Shown here: in pieces, positions 12,101 to 21,954 of the stretch | Position numbering within the stretch: position 1 is the stretch's first letter | Layout: each line of letters begins with the position of its first letter | NCBI GenBank assembly: GCA_021464245.1 | Contig: JADCRB010000043.1 | Coordinates: forward strand, 145,668 to 209,667 | Length of the DNA: 64,000 nt | Reading direction: 5' to 3' | Source of the DNA: Carallia brachiata | Lineage: Eukaryota > Streptophyta > Magnoliopsida > Malpighiales > Rhizophoraceae | Program-made: the position numbers and the translations under genes | Notes under the pieces: generated by a model | What the model saw: only the letters and a program-made list of their open reading frames with translations | Databases searched by the model: none | What the model was told of the DNA's origin: nothing

Positions 12101-12439
12101 TAATCCGACTTACTTTTCTTAGTATTGACCCGAGTTTAAGTCTTTACAGCAACGCCTATCCTTAATTTATACAGACTTATGTCAAAAATGTAATAGTAAA
12201 TTCTAAATTCATTAACATTATGGTTGGACATGAAGAAGACTTGTTTAGACTTATTAGTGCTCAGAGGATAAATCTTCCATATAGGGGAAGTTAAATATGG
12301 AAGATAACGGATGACTTCTAATTTTGATCTATAAATACGATAATCGATATACCAGCAATGCACTTTTTTAATATTAAAAAAAAATCCACCAAACCATCGA
12401 GAATTGGGTACAATTTAATTCAATTTATTCTAACACTTC
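9119..12439. other. Spacer upstream of the bHLH gene
   Basis: The proximal 500 bp is the bHLH promoter/5' UTR side. Farther out are AT-rich tracts, T runs (10000-10070), a C14-type homopolymer (11826-11838) and a small duplication of 'aaagtcccaaaggttttt' (10805-10855). The hairpin-forming 'caattcccctcaaaattgg..ggaattg' lies at 10346-10373. The open frames at 9620-10018 and 10833-11177 show no recognisable domain and were not called genes. Confidence 0.55.
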
Positions 12440-13439
12440 CAAAAAAAAAAAAAAAAGACACTTTTCAATTCACTTAAAAGAAAAACAGAATTTACCGGCC
12501 CATGCACTGTAACGCTACAAGTAACCTATACATTACTTTATCATGGCCATATAAAGGCCCAAAAACCATAGGATATGATAATTTGCATGTCACTGCAGCT
12601 GGTCTGCCAGCAGTGGAAATTGCTGCAGCAGCCAAGTTACGCCCTTTATAGCGGCCTGCAATTCTCAAGAAGGAATTACGAACAATCTCATACGCCAAAA
12701 TAAACAATCAGTCACTTTCAACAGTACAGTATGCATTATGTTTTTCAAGCTTTGCCGTTTTGATGTTGGTTGATCTATCTAAGAAAGCAGCAACAAGAAG
12801 GGATCAGAGCTATGCGAAGTCAAAAGTGAAAAAGGAAAAAAAAAAAAAAAAAAAAAAGAAAAGAAAAAAAAGACAAAACTATAATTTTCAATTACTCTAA
12901 ACAGCATTTTTAATTTTGATACTTGCTAATTTTACTCATTTTTTTAGTGAGTAAAATTAACTCATGATCTAATATCATTTAAATATATTATTTTTAATTT
13001 TTTTATTTAAATAGACTCCACACTTATTGTGTAATATAAATCATGAATCACTTACATTTACTTAAAAAAAAAAATTAAAATAAAAATCCCCTCTTCAAAC
13101 TTTTCAGAGTCTACTTTTGTTGTCCTGATTGGTAGACCTAAGAAAGCAGCAAGAAAATTGAACCCAAAAAAAAAAAAAAAACCATAAAAAGCTTATAAGT
13201 TGGCTTGGCTCGGATAACGCCTCATGTCATCTACACATAGTATCCGCAGTTGAAATTTGCTGATTAGAGATGCAAAAATAGGCATGGTTGAGGTGCAGGA
13301 AACTTCATAAAAAAGATTACTCCCAGAAGTACACCCACAAACAAAGACATAAACATGCATGGGTACATTAATGTCCTGTACATGTGTTTGTGTAACCTAC
13401 TGCCAATACCAAGCGTGATAGGTGCTCCACGAGCACTAG
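12440..13439. other. Spacer with weak coding-like patches on the minus strand
   Basis: On the minus strand around 12660 an 'attgcag' acceptor-like site precedes a stretch open in two frames (12490-12655). Another stretch at 13200-13430 could encode a hydrophobic segment. Neither matches a family I know. They may be the 3' UTR or last exons of the fragmentary gene described at 13440-13627. A-rich runs at 12838-12870 and 13165-13182 break up the region. Confidence 0.35.
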
Positions 13440-13627
13440 CTAGGACAGTAATTTTGCATCTCGCAGCCCAGTCAATGGAACTTGTTTTAGCACACCTCCA
13501 TGCCTAATATAATTTGGATGTGCAAAAGATGAAAATTTCTGTGCCAATGATAGAATGAACAGTTGATATACATACCAAAGCCGTCTCCCCAGGCTTGATT
13601 GCAGGCTCAACACTATCTCGTCCGTAA
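13440..13627 (-). pseudogene. Two exon-like segments of an unrecognised gene, 3' of a retrotransposon insertion
   Basis: On the minus strand, 13627-13576 is preceded by AAAACAG and followed by GTATGT. After a 72-nt putative intron ending ATATTAG, 13503-13440 continues in frame (HGGVLKQVPLTGLRDAKLLS) to a TAG. The phases agree: 2+48+2 nt, then 1+63 nt. I do not recognise the protein. The segment 19508-19399 on the far side of the Ty3 element is also coding-like, on the same strand and in compatible order, so the three may be exons of one gene split by the insertion. A chance open frame remains possible; only homology or RNA evidence would settle it. Confidence 0.35.
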
Positions 13628-13691
13628 CTGTTTTGATATAAACCAGATGAGAATCCCCCATGACAAACATGCATTTTCAGAGAAAATGATG

Positions 13692-13882
13692 TGATGTAGA
13701 ACGAATAAAAAGAACAACCTAAGTCAGGAATCCACCCGACAGCTAATCACTCGGGAATCCACCCGAAAAGAAACGAGAATCCACTCGAGAGAAAATTATT
13801 TGTAATCAATATTCAATTGCATAAAGTCTGAAAAATAATGAAGGTTCAAGCTCTATTTATAGAGCTCAACAGATAAATCCTA
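13692..13882 (-). repeat. 3' LTR of the Ty3 element, truncated
   Basis: On the plus strand it starts TGATGTAGAACG and shares 'gtcaggaatccacccgac', 'cactcgggaatccacccg' and 'agagctcaacagataaatcc' with the other LTR. It stops matching after 'agataaatccta', where the 5' LTR goes on for another 146 bp. The lost part includes the inner LTR end and the polypurine tract, so the RNase H segment joins directly to a broken LTR. Confidence 0.85.
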
Positions 13883-13892
13883 AAACAGATGG

Positions 13893-14444
13893 TCAAACAT
13901 GAGCATGCAACTCTTGAAGAACACACACAACTCGACTCAGAGCATCAGCAGCTTTGTTTTCTATACCAGAACAATGTTTAAGCACAAAAGAATACTCATT
14001 AAGAAATTCAACCCATTTAGCATGCTTAGCATTTAATTTCTTCTGAAAATTCAAATAACGTAAAGCTTGATGGTCAGAAAACAAAACAAACTCCTTAAGA
14101 AGCAAATAATACCTCCAATGACGCAAAGACTGAACAACAGCATAAAACTCCTTATCATATGTAGAGTACCTTTGCTTCGCTTCATTGAGTTTTTCGCTGA
14201 AAAAAGCGATGGGGTGTCCTTCCTGACTCAGGACTCCTCCAATGCCAACTCCCGAAGCATCACAAGCAACTTCAAATACCTTATTGAAGTCGGGATGACT
14301 CAGAACGGGAGCTTCACTGATTTGCTTTTTAATATCTGTAAAAGCTATAGAAGCTTTCCTAAACCACTGAAATTCTCCTTTTTTCAAGCAATCAGTAATA
14401 GGGGTCATAATGGTACTGAATCCCCTAATGAACCCACTAGACAC
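13893..14444 (-). pseudogene. Ty3 RNase H segment, displaced downstream of integrase
   Basis: An open frame of 183 codons covers the RT-RNase H connection ([19 protein letters not shown]) and the RNase H domain. Catalytic-type acidic residues are visible in ACDASGVGIGGVL, DKEFYAVVQSLRHW, FSDHQALRYL and KAADALSR. In Ty3 elements this follows RT and precedes integrase; here it follows integrase. The joint at about 14420-14450 lies inside the integrase phrase ending DLLRCLVG, and only a few bases at the joint could belong to either parent. Its long open state is notable beside the broken neighbours, but it lacks RT and cannot act alone. Confidence 0.85.
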
Positions 14445-15049
14445 CTAAGTAAGTCTCCCAAACTTCGGTTAACTACCTCAGTTTGACAATCTGTTTGAGG
14501 ATGAAATGCAGATGAAAATTTTAAACAAGTCCCAAACAATTTCCAAAGTGTTTTCCAAAAATAACTCACAAATTTAACGTCTCTATCAGACACAATGGGA
14601 ACAGGCAAACCGTGCAATCTAACAACTTCTCTGAAAAATAATTTTGCAACATGAGATGCATTAGTGGACTTATTACATGCAATGAAATGAGTCATTTTAG
14701 AGAATCTATCCACAACCACAAGGATGCAATCATTACCACGAACTGTTCTAGGCAAACCAAACACAAAATCTATACTAACATCACGCCAAGGTGCATGTGG
14801 AACAGGAAGTGGTGTGTACAAACCAGTGTTATGCTTTTTAACCTTAGCAACTTGACAAGTGCGACACTTGACACAATTCAGACACATCTCTCTCTAAGGA
14901 AGCCAGTAAAACCTATCCTCAACAAGTGCAATGGTCTTATCCTTCCTAAATGACCAGCTAATCCACCACCAGCATGCATTTCCCAAACTAAAAAATCACG
15001 GAGTGATGTACGTGGAATGCACAACTTATTAGCTCTAAATAGAAANTCC
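14405..15049 (-). pseudogene. Ty3 integrase (zinc-binding part and DDE core), broken
   Basis: Two overlapping frames encode it. 15049-14890 has the N-terminal part (LCIPRTSLRDFLVWEMHAGG, then GLAGHLGR) before a frameshift and a TAG. 14887-14405 has the rest: CxxC-type CRTCQVAK, then the core with Asp in [12 protein letters not shown], Asp in [10 protein letters not shown] and Glu in [14 protein letters not shown], i.e. a D,D-35-E arrangement. It ends abruptly at LLRCLVG, where RNase H sequence begins; the C-terminal integrase domain is missing. The first integrase codon joins RT right at the single N (15046). Confidence 0.85.
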
Positions 15050-15935
15050 TCTAGCTTAGGAATGAGAAATCGGTACTTGATGGTGATCTTGTTGATAGCT
15101 CGACTATCAACACATATCCTCCATGGCCCATCTTTCTTAGCGGTTAACAAAGCAGGAACAGCACAAGGACTATAGGTGTCAAAACGGGTCATCGGGTTGG
15201 GTTCGGGTTGGGTCACTTCGGGTTCGGGTCACTTCGGGTCGAGTTACTTATGGGTCAAGTTATCTTCGGGTCATTTTGGGTTGGGTCACTTCGGGTTCGG
15301 GTCGGGTTCGAGTCAACCCACGGGTTGGCCACGTCATCAAAAATGATGACGTGACATTTTTTATTAAAAATTTTAAAAATTTAAAAATTTCAAAAATTTT
15401 ACTAAAAATTCTTAAAAATCAAAGAAAATCATATGATTGAAAAATAATTGAAAATTTTTCTTTTAAAATATTTTAAAAAATTAAAATAAAATTTAAAACA
15501 GTATAAAAAATCTCAAAATATTCTAAAAAGTTTTATAATTAAGATTTATATTGAAAATAGTATAATCTATACTTTTTATAATATAAAATATGCTAAATTT
15601 TTTCATTTTATTTTTTTGTTCCCTTAAGAAAAAAAAAGTTCGGGTCAAATGGGTCGGGTTAGGGTTGGGTCGGGTTTGACCCAAAGATTTTCGGGTCATT
15701 CGGGTTAGGTCATCTTTCGGGTCGGGTTCGGGTCGTATTTTTTCGGGCGGGTTCGGGTCAACCCATCGGATCAGGTCAGATTTTGACACCTCTAACAAGG
15801 ACTAAGGCTATGTCATACAAAGCCCTTAGATAATAATTCTTCCACTTGCCTATTTAACTCTTCACGTTCCTTTGGGTTCATCCTATCGTGTGGAAGATTA
15901 GGTAACTGTGAACCAGGAACTAAGTCAATGGCATG
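15050..15935 (-). pseudogene. Ty3 reverse transcriptase, N-terminal part only, split by a MITE
   Basis: From 15935 down to 15795 the minus strand gives [20 protein letters not shown] and [10 protein letters not shown], with in-frame stops after PPMRDI and after KGFV. After the MITE (15171-15794) it resumes with [27 protein letters not shown] and IPKLE, the first RT blocks. The YxDD catalytic block and all later RT blocks are absent, replaced by integrase sequence at about 15047. Non-functional. Confidence 0.85.
15171..15794. mobile_element. hAT-like MITE, 624 bp, inside the Ty3 RT
   Basis: The ends are TATAGGTGTCAAAA at 15171 and the inverted TAGAGGTGTCAAAA ending at 15794, differing at one position. 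An exact 8-bp duplication, ACAAGGAC, flanks it at 15163-15170 and 15795-15802. Eight-bp duplications and ends fitting YARNG are hAT hallmarks. Both subterminal regions are full of GGGT(C/T)GGG-type repeats (15187-15330 and 15640-15775) around an AT-rich core. No transposase is encoded. Removing the element plus one TSD copy rejoins the RT sequence. Confidence 0.85.
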
Positions 15936-16745
15936 CTATATGTCTCGCATGGGTGGGAGCTCCTTGGGAAGGTCATCAGACATAATATCCACAAATTCCT
16001 TGAGTAATTTATCAAAAGTAGAAGGAAGAATAGCTCGATGTGAGCTTGAATGTGGAATAATCACTTGGGAAACAACAACTATCAAATAGTCATTACTCCC
16101 TAGCTCCCTTTCAAAGGCCTTATGATCCAAAATGTGAAGACCTTTATTAGCAGAAATAAGGGGAAGAGATTTGGGTTTCGGCCTCGTGTCCTTAACAGAG
16201 GGCTTAGCTGGGTTTAGGATGATATTCTTGCCTTCGTACGTGAAGACATAAGTATTCTCCTGACCATGATTGGTCACATTAAGGTCATAGAGCCAAGGAC
16301 GACCTAAGAGAATATGAGCCACATCCATGGGCAGAACATCACAATAAACCTTATTCTTATAGTCACTTAATTGGATGGGCACTAAACACCGCTCAGTGAC
16401 TACTAAGGTGGTTTTATTTACCCTAACTACACGGAATGATTGCGGATGTGTTTCTGCCTTAAGGTTTAATCGTGAAAGAGCAGATTTCGCAACAACATTC
16501 ATGGTACTCCCTCCATCAATAACCAACTTACAACTGCGATCTCCAGATCGAATGTAGGTGTGGAATATGCTTGTTCGTTTCCACGTATCATTGTCCACAA
16601 TAGTAGACAAAACACACCTAATAATAGCACAATGCTGGTCATCATCCACAAAGTCCTCAATAAATTCATCATCTTCACTAGAGTACTCTAAGGGATCAAC
16701 AACTTGATATTCACTCATTGGGAGATCATCAAACTCTTTATCCAT
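15936..16745 (-). pseudogene. Ty3 aspartic protease and linker to RT
   Basis: An open frame of 269 codons. The protease active-site region is LVIDGGSTMNVV (Asp-Gly-Gly-Ser variant of DSG/DTG, common in plant Ty3 elements), followed by RCLVPIQLSDY and the hydrophobic HILLGRPWLYDLNV flap/dimer region. The frame ends in the RT linker at LPPMRDI followed by TAG. It starts just after the gag zinc knuckle but in a different frame, so a frameshift separates gag from protease here. Confidence 0.85.
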
Positions 16746-18017
16746 AATGAGAGCACGATCGGGACAACAGGAGGTAATGTGACCTTTTTATGGCAACGGA
16801 AACAGTCAACGGAAATGTTACTCGCACGAGATTCGGGAGTAGAACGTACCGGACGAGAAGTGGAAGAAGTAGAGTGCAAAGAAGCGGAAGGATTGACAGG
16901 TTTGACTTGAGAAATGGAACCAAAAGAAAAGGAGGTTTTGGTTGCATGCATTCCAACAGAGGGGGACGAGCGCGTGAATGAAGAAGTCTTGATGTATTTC
17001 TCAACCTCTAAAACCTTGTGATAAGCTTCTTCCAAAGAATCAGGACCAAGTAAGAGAATCTCCTTTTGGATTTCAGGCTTGAGACCATTAACAAAACGGT
17101 TTAGAGTGAAGTAAGGATCTTCATACAATTCACATCTAAGCAGAAGCTCTTCGAATTTAGACATGTAAGCAGTAACGCTAAAAGTCATTTGCCTAAGATT
17201 TAGATGCTGATAATAGAGTTGACTCCTATGATAGGAGGGAACATACTTAGCTTTTAGCTTCATTTTCATGACTTTCCACAGGATGATAGGCGACTCACCT
17301 AAACATTTAGCTTTACGAAGCTCGTTCTGCCAGAATTTTCTAGCTGACACTACCAATTTCATCTTTGCAAATTGAACACGCTCAAAATCATTCATGTCAT
17401 ACCATGCAAAATAATCATCTAAACTATCAAGCCAGTCAAAAAACACTTCAGCATTCAATTCACCATTAAATTCAAGAGCATCTAACTTGATCTTCCTAGT
17501 GAAGTGATTGTGATCTAGACATGCATGCATGTGTTGTGGCCTATGATACCTATCATGAACTCGAGTATGCACATCATCACGTAAATCATCACGCACATCA
17601 TCATGCAATTCATGAATAGAATGCCTACGTGTACCCTTAGGGACATGACGTGTAGAAATGCATCATGATAAAAATCCTCTTCATCAATATGTCCATGTAG
17701 ATTTCCATCGGGGGGAAAGCTAACAGTTGGTTTTGGGGTGACTAAATTTTTAAGATCCTAGGCGTAGAAAAATGGGCATTAACAGAACCCTCAACATAGG
17801 TTGCCCCAATTGGCTGTTCAATAGATTCGTCTACTGGTTGTTTGTCCAAACGTTTTAAAATGACATTCAGTTCGGTGGACAAATTAGCAAAGTCGTTTCT
17901 AAAGCTGTTCATGTCGGACTGATAGGCAGATTGTGCGGCGTGAACTTCAGCTCGAAGCTCATCTATTTCAAAAGCGGGCTTGGTAGCAGATTTGGCTGTT
18001 TATCGAGTATTAACCAT
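16715..18017 (-). pseudogene. Ty3 gag, broken
   Basis: The likely ATG is at 18017-18015 (MVNTR) but codon 6 is a stop, and further breaks occur near 17640-17760. The main open part, 17608-16715, has the retrotransposon gag domain: LDALEFNGELNAEVFFDWLD, FWQNELRKAK, YHRSQLYYQHLNLRQ, RFVNGLKPEIQKEI. It ends at the zinc knuckle, where CFRCHKK is followed by a frameshift that loses the remaining His and Cys. Product would package element RNA in an active copy; this one cannot. Confidence 0.85.
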
Positions 18018-19044
18018 GTTTTGTGAAATAATTATGCTGAAATCAATACTAATTGCAAAAAGTAATAAAAATTATAAACTACTATGATGCACACAATCGA
18101 AATAAAATATGGTGAGTGAATGATAATGTCACGAGACAACAAAAGTATGAGCAATAAAGTAAAATATGGTAACGTTAGAGGTAGTGAAAAAGTGGACGGT
18201 ATAAAATATGACAGTGATGTTAAAAGAACAGTAAATATGAGGTAATAAAATAGAAGGCAAATTTCTTTTTTTTTTGAATCAAACACAAATTTATTGAAAT
18301 TTTAAACTAACTTAAAAATTAATCAAAAATTTCAATAAAGGAGAAAATTACCTCAAACTTAATTAACTTCATACTGTCACAGTGATGCAGGTTCTTTTCC
18401 GGCGACGGTGCGACAACTTCGGCGGTCGACAGACTCCGGCGACGTCAACGAGCTCCGGGGACGGTGAAGAATGGTTCCAGCGAGGGCAGAGAACCATGGG
18501 AAGATCGAAGGGACGTCTGGGTAGCGCCAGTGAAGGGAGCAATGGGCTACTCGCAGCGGAACAATAGCGGCGCTCTGAAACCGATGATCGGATGGCGTCA
18601 AGGACGACCGATCAAGCCGTGACAGTGACAGAAATGGTTAGATCAAACGATGAGGAGCTTTTTCGAACCAGGTTCAAGCGTCGGCGGCGCAAGATCAGGC
18701 GACGGAGAGCGGCGGCGAGAAGAGGAAAAGCAAAGGAGTCGGGCGGCCGTTCCGGGGCGTTCCGGTGGTATTCCGGTGCGTGGATGCAGAGGGTGGGTAG
18801 ATTGAGCGTTTGTGGGTCAGAGAAGGTGGGTTGCGGGTGTTGCCGGTGGCAGCGGCGGCACGTAAGGCGGCGGGCGGCGGTTCGGCTGCGGCAGCGCGGT
18901 AGAAATCAGAAGTTGATTTTGGGATTTGTGTGATTTTTTTTTAATGGTTTTCTGTGATTTTCAAGGTTAGGGACGATGGAAAATAAGTTTAGAAACGTAT
19001 TCGGTATGTGATTTAATATCGAAACGAGTTTGGATCGAGGTTTT
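18018..19044 (-). other. 5' leader of the Ty3 element with a GC-rich block
   Basis: The stretch between primer site and gag is AT-rich next to gag (18018-18375) and GC-rich at 18390-18905, where CGGCGG-type motifs produce Arg-, Pro- and Ala-rich open frames on both strands. I see no protein domain. It may be ordinary leader sequence or a captured host fragment; the base composition is unlike the rest of the element. Confidence 0.5.
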
Positions 19045-19056
19045 GCTCTGATACTA
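19045..19056 (-). other. Primer-binding site, tRNA-iMet type
   Basis: On the minus strand this reads TAGTATCAGAGC, three bases inside the end of the 5' LTR (…CATCA). The standard plant site complementary to initiator-Met tRNA is TGGTATCAGAGC, so one base differs. Confidence 0.85.
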
Positions 19057-19059
19057 AAC

Positions 19060-19398
19060 TGATGTAGGACGAATAGGAAGAAACAAACTAAGTCAGGAAT
19101 CCACCCGACAACTAAAACACTCGGGAATCCACCCGAAAATAAACGAGAATCCACTCGAGAGAAAATTGTATGTAATTAATATTTAATTGCATAAAGTCTG
19201 AAAAATAATAAATGTTCAAACTTTATTTATAGAGCTCAACAGATAAATCCTACAAAGAAATAAATAACTGCTAACAGATAATCACGGAAATAACTGATAA
19301 AATAAACACGTAGTTAACACGTTCTAAATAAGATGGAATCTAATAATTGAATAATAAATCTTATTTTACGTAGACCGAAACTTTCGAAATTTCTTTCA
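19060..19398 (-). repeat. 5' LTR of the Ty3 element
   Basis: It is 339 bp, TGATGTAGGACG to CGAAATTTCTTTCA on the plus strand, that is TGAAAG...CATCA in element sense. A TATA-like 'tctttatttatagagc'-type stretch occurs near 19219-19238 in both LTRs. The host-like exon segment abuts it directly at 19399. Confidence 0.85.
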
Positions 19399-19508
19399 GG
19401 AGAAAAAATCCTTATCAGCAACTACAACTGCATCAATCTCACAATTGATGAACCCTACCAAATGACAGAATGTAAACACTTCTTTATTTCCTCTCTTTCT
19501 CATAATTT
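19399..19508 (-). pseudogene. Exon-like segment on the 5' side of the Ty3 insertion
   Basis: After a TTTTTGCAG acceptor on the minus strand, 19508-19399 is open for 36 codons (after two phase bases) and reads coding-like, with VFTFCHLVGFINCEIDAVVV. It is cut by the LTR immediately after ADKDFFS. The strand and order agree with the segments at 13440-13627. I do not recognise the family. Upstream exons beyond 19508 were looked for by eye and not found. Confidence 0.35.
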
Positions 19509-21954
19509 CTGCAAAAATGTTTGCGGTAAATTTGTAAAAAAAAAAAGAAAAAGAAAAAGAAAAAGCACGCACTAATTTGGAAAAAAAAAAATGCTCGTTA
19601 TTTCTTCTTCTTCTTCTTCTTTTTTTTTTTTGGGTAATTCGCATTAATTAAGATCATGATCGGATCCTATCAGGAATGCTCACCATTGGAAACATGACAT
19701 ATTCTAAATCTTAAGGTCAAATTACTAACGACTCATGTCATTAGTAAAAGAAAAAAAAAAAAAGTGCCTGACAAAGGCAAAAAATCAAGATTTTGTTTGG
19801 CAGGTTTACCCGATTTTAGAATTAATTATATTCACTTCATTTTTTTTAAAGGACCCGTTAACTTATAGTCGTTAAATAAATTAATTATTTTTTGTTACTT
19901 TTTTATTAAGTAATACCAAATGAAAGGTCACGTCAAATTTGTTTATTGACTCAATACAATGTCAACGTGACAATTTTTTAAAAATAAAATATGAAAATTA
20001 TTGAAAATTCTGAAAATTCCAAAAAAAAATCTGAAAATTTTATAAAAAAATCCAAAAAATCTAAAAAGGGGTAAATGAATGAGTTTCTATAGTGTCCTCT
20101 GTCATGCTACTTTTGCTGTGTAAGCAAGGAGGACCAGCTAGGTGGAAGCTTTGGTTAGCAATTCATGGAGTTCTCTGAAAATCACTCAATTATTGTGTTG
20201 GTTTTCTTTAGTATGGTACTTGAGTGGGTAGCGCTTACAAAAATAGGCTTCCAATTTTCCTCTCTTTTTTCACCTTCTCAATTTTAAGGTTCCCAAGTTC
20301 TGCCGGACAACAAATAATCAATTCTTTCTGTAGTGCTAAAGACCAGTAAAACCAGTGGTTTTCTTCTTTTTTTCAGCAAAAAATTTAGCTGTGCAAGTTG
20401 GAGGGGGGAAAAAAGGCTTACATGCTTGTAACCATTTCCTAGGCCATTGGTTCATGAAGTATTGAAGCCCAACATGTTTGTTAGATGGAGTTCTATGTTC
20501 GGTCCCAGATCACAAACACATTCTGCTAGGGGTGTTTGATGATTGAATTGGGTGGATTAAATAGAAATTTTACATTTAAACTGTTACAATAATAGTTTGA
20601 AGTTTTCAAACTATTTTGAATCGCTACCAATTTATCAATTGTCTAAATTAACCAAGCCAACTTGTTATCTTGCAGATTTGTTATGGACGGATTATTTCAC
20701 GGACAAACAATCAATGTGAAAGGAATTTATTAGTACACAACCCAATTACAAGTATAGCATACATATGAACAAACGAATTCTGTAGCTATTTGCCACTCTG
20801 TATAAAACTGGTAGTCTAGCAACGGAAAAAAACAAAGAAAAGGATTCTTAACTATTTGAGGCCTAAAACATAAATAGGAAATGCATATGAAGATGATACG
20901 AATGTAAAAACAATAAGAGGGACACCACTTTTTCAAACCAAACTATTAAGAATTAGTATATTGTTTTAAACTCATATATATTTTAAATAAGCAGTAAAAG
21001 TGGATTGCATCTGTTATCCGTTGTTTTCAAGACTTTAAAACTGCCATCAATCCATCGTTAAAAATTAAAAACTATGGATAATTTTTTTTCTTTACAAATG
21101 CAGGTACGTGCGGTGCCATTTGAATAGTTTTTGAACGGCTCTATATTCTGCCAAGGGTAAGGTTGTCTTGTTCTGCTTTGTTATAAAGAGAGGCCACGTT
21201 GATCCAGCTTCAGCTGATGCGTGTCAATTGTCAAATTGCCGAATTAGAGAGAGAAAAAAAAAGCCCCCAAATGACAAAATCAAAATGACTATAATGTCAT
21301 TACTGGAAATACTTTAGACAATTTCTTAGTAGATATTTCAGTGATTTATTCTCATGGTATAATTTATGACTCAATAAACTTTTTAATTGATTAAAAAAAA
21401 ATTCTAGCCACATGGTCACCAAATACAAAGTAGCCCTGCTGGCCTTCCTCATATCATAGAGGTAGATTTCCCAAAAAACATGTTTGCAACAAAAACTTAG
21501 CTGGTATCTTACGGATCTGATAGTGATTGGAGAGCTGCAAATCAGTAAACAACTACGGACCAAAATATTAAGGCCAGCAAGAACTGTGAGTTGCAGCCAT
21601 GTATGTCAAAATTCAAGATCAAAGCTTTAAAGTTAAGCCCTCGTAGCATGTTACATTCCTACTTCAAAAAGGATAAACGATTGAAGAGGCTGTCTCAGAA
21701 GCTAGGACAGCTAAAATTGGTAGCTCTATAAGACACGCCAATTGAGCTTAGTTGGAACCACTGCTAATTGTTTTAGACTATTAAATTTGACTGGTTCAAC
21801 CTTTGTTTGGCATTGGCTAAGTAAATAAAGGCTACCTCAAAGCTATCCTGACGGCTCCAGTTGGTGCTTTAAACTCTTTTTCTCCTCACAGACACATAAA
21901 CACTTGCATAGACCTCTCCAAGCAAGTCTCACAAGTGGAAAGAAGCTAAACATT
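19509..21954. other. Spacer and GDSL promoter region
   Basis: AT-rich, with a (CTT)n run at 19601-19620 and poly-A/T tracts. No gene is supported. The last 200 bp before 21955 is the promoter/5' UTR side of the GDSL gene, with a weak TATA-like TAAATAAAGG near 21820. Confidence 0.55.

Larger units (their letters stand above)
13692..19398 (-). mobile_element. Degraded Ty3/gypsy LTR retrotransposon with reordered domains
   Basis: The element lies in minus orientation. Its 5' LTR is 19060-19398 and a truncated 3' LTR is 13692-13882. Next to the 5' LTR is a tRNA-iMet-type primer site. Reading 5' to 3' it carries leader, gag, protease, the N-terminal end of RT, integrase, and then RNase H. A Ty3 element should read RT, RNase H, integrase, so the middle of RT is missing and RNase H has moved behind integrase. 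A hAT-like MITE interrupts RT. Stops and frameshifts occur in gag, RT and integrase. The two LTRs differ at many positions, indicating an old copy. No clean target duplication was found; 'ttttctc'-like sequence flanks both sides. Confidence 0.9.

Noticed and set aside
18382..18933. Arg-rich open frames on both strands
   Set aside because: Produced by CGG repeats in the retrotransposon leader; no domain.
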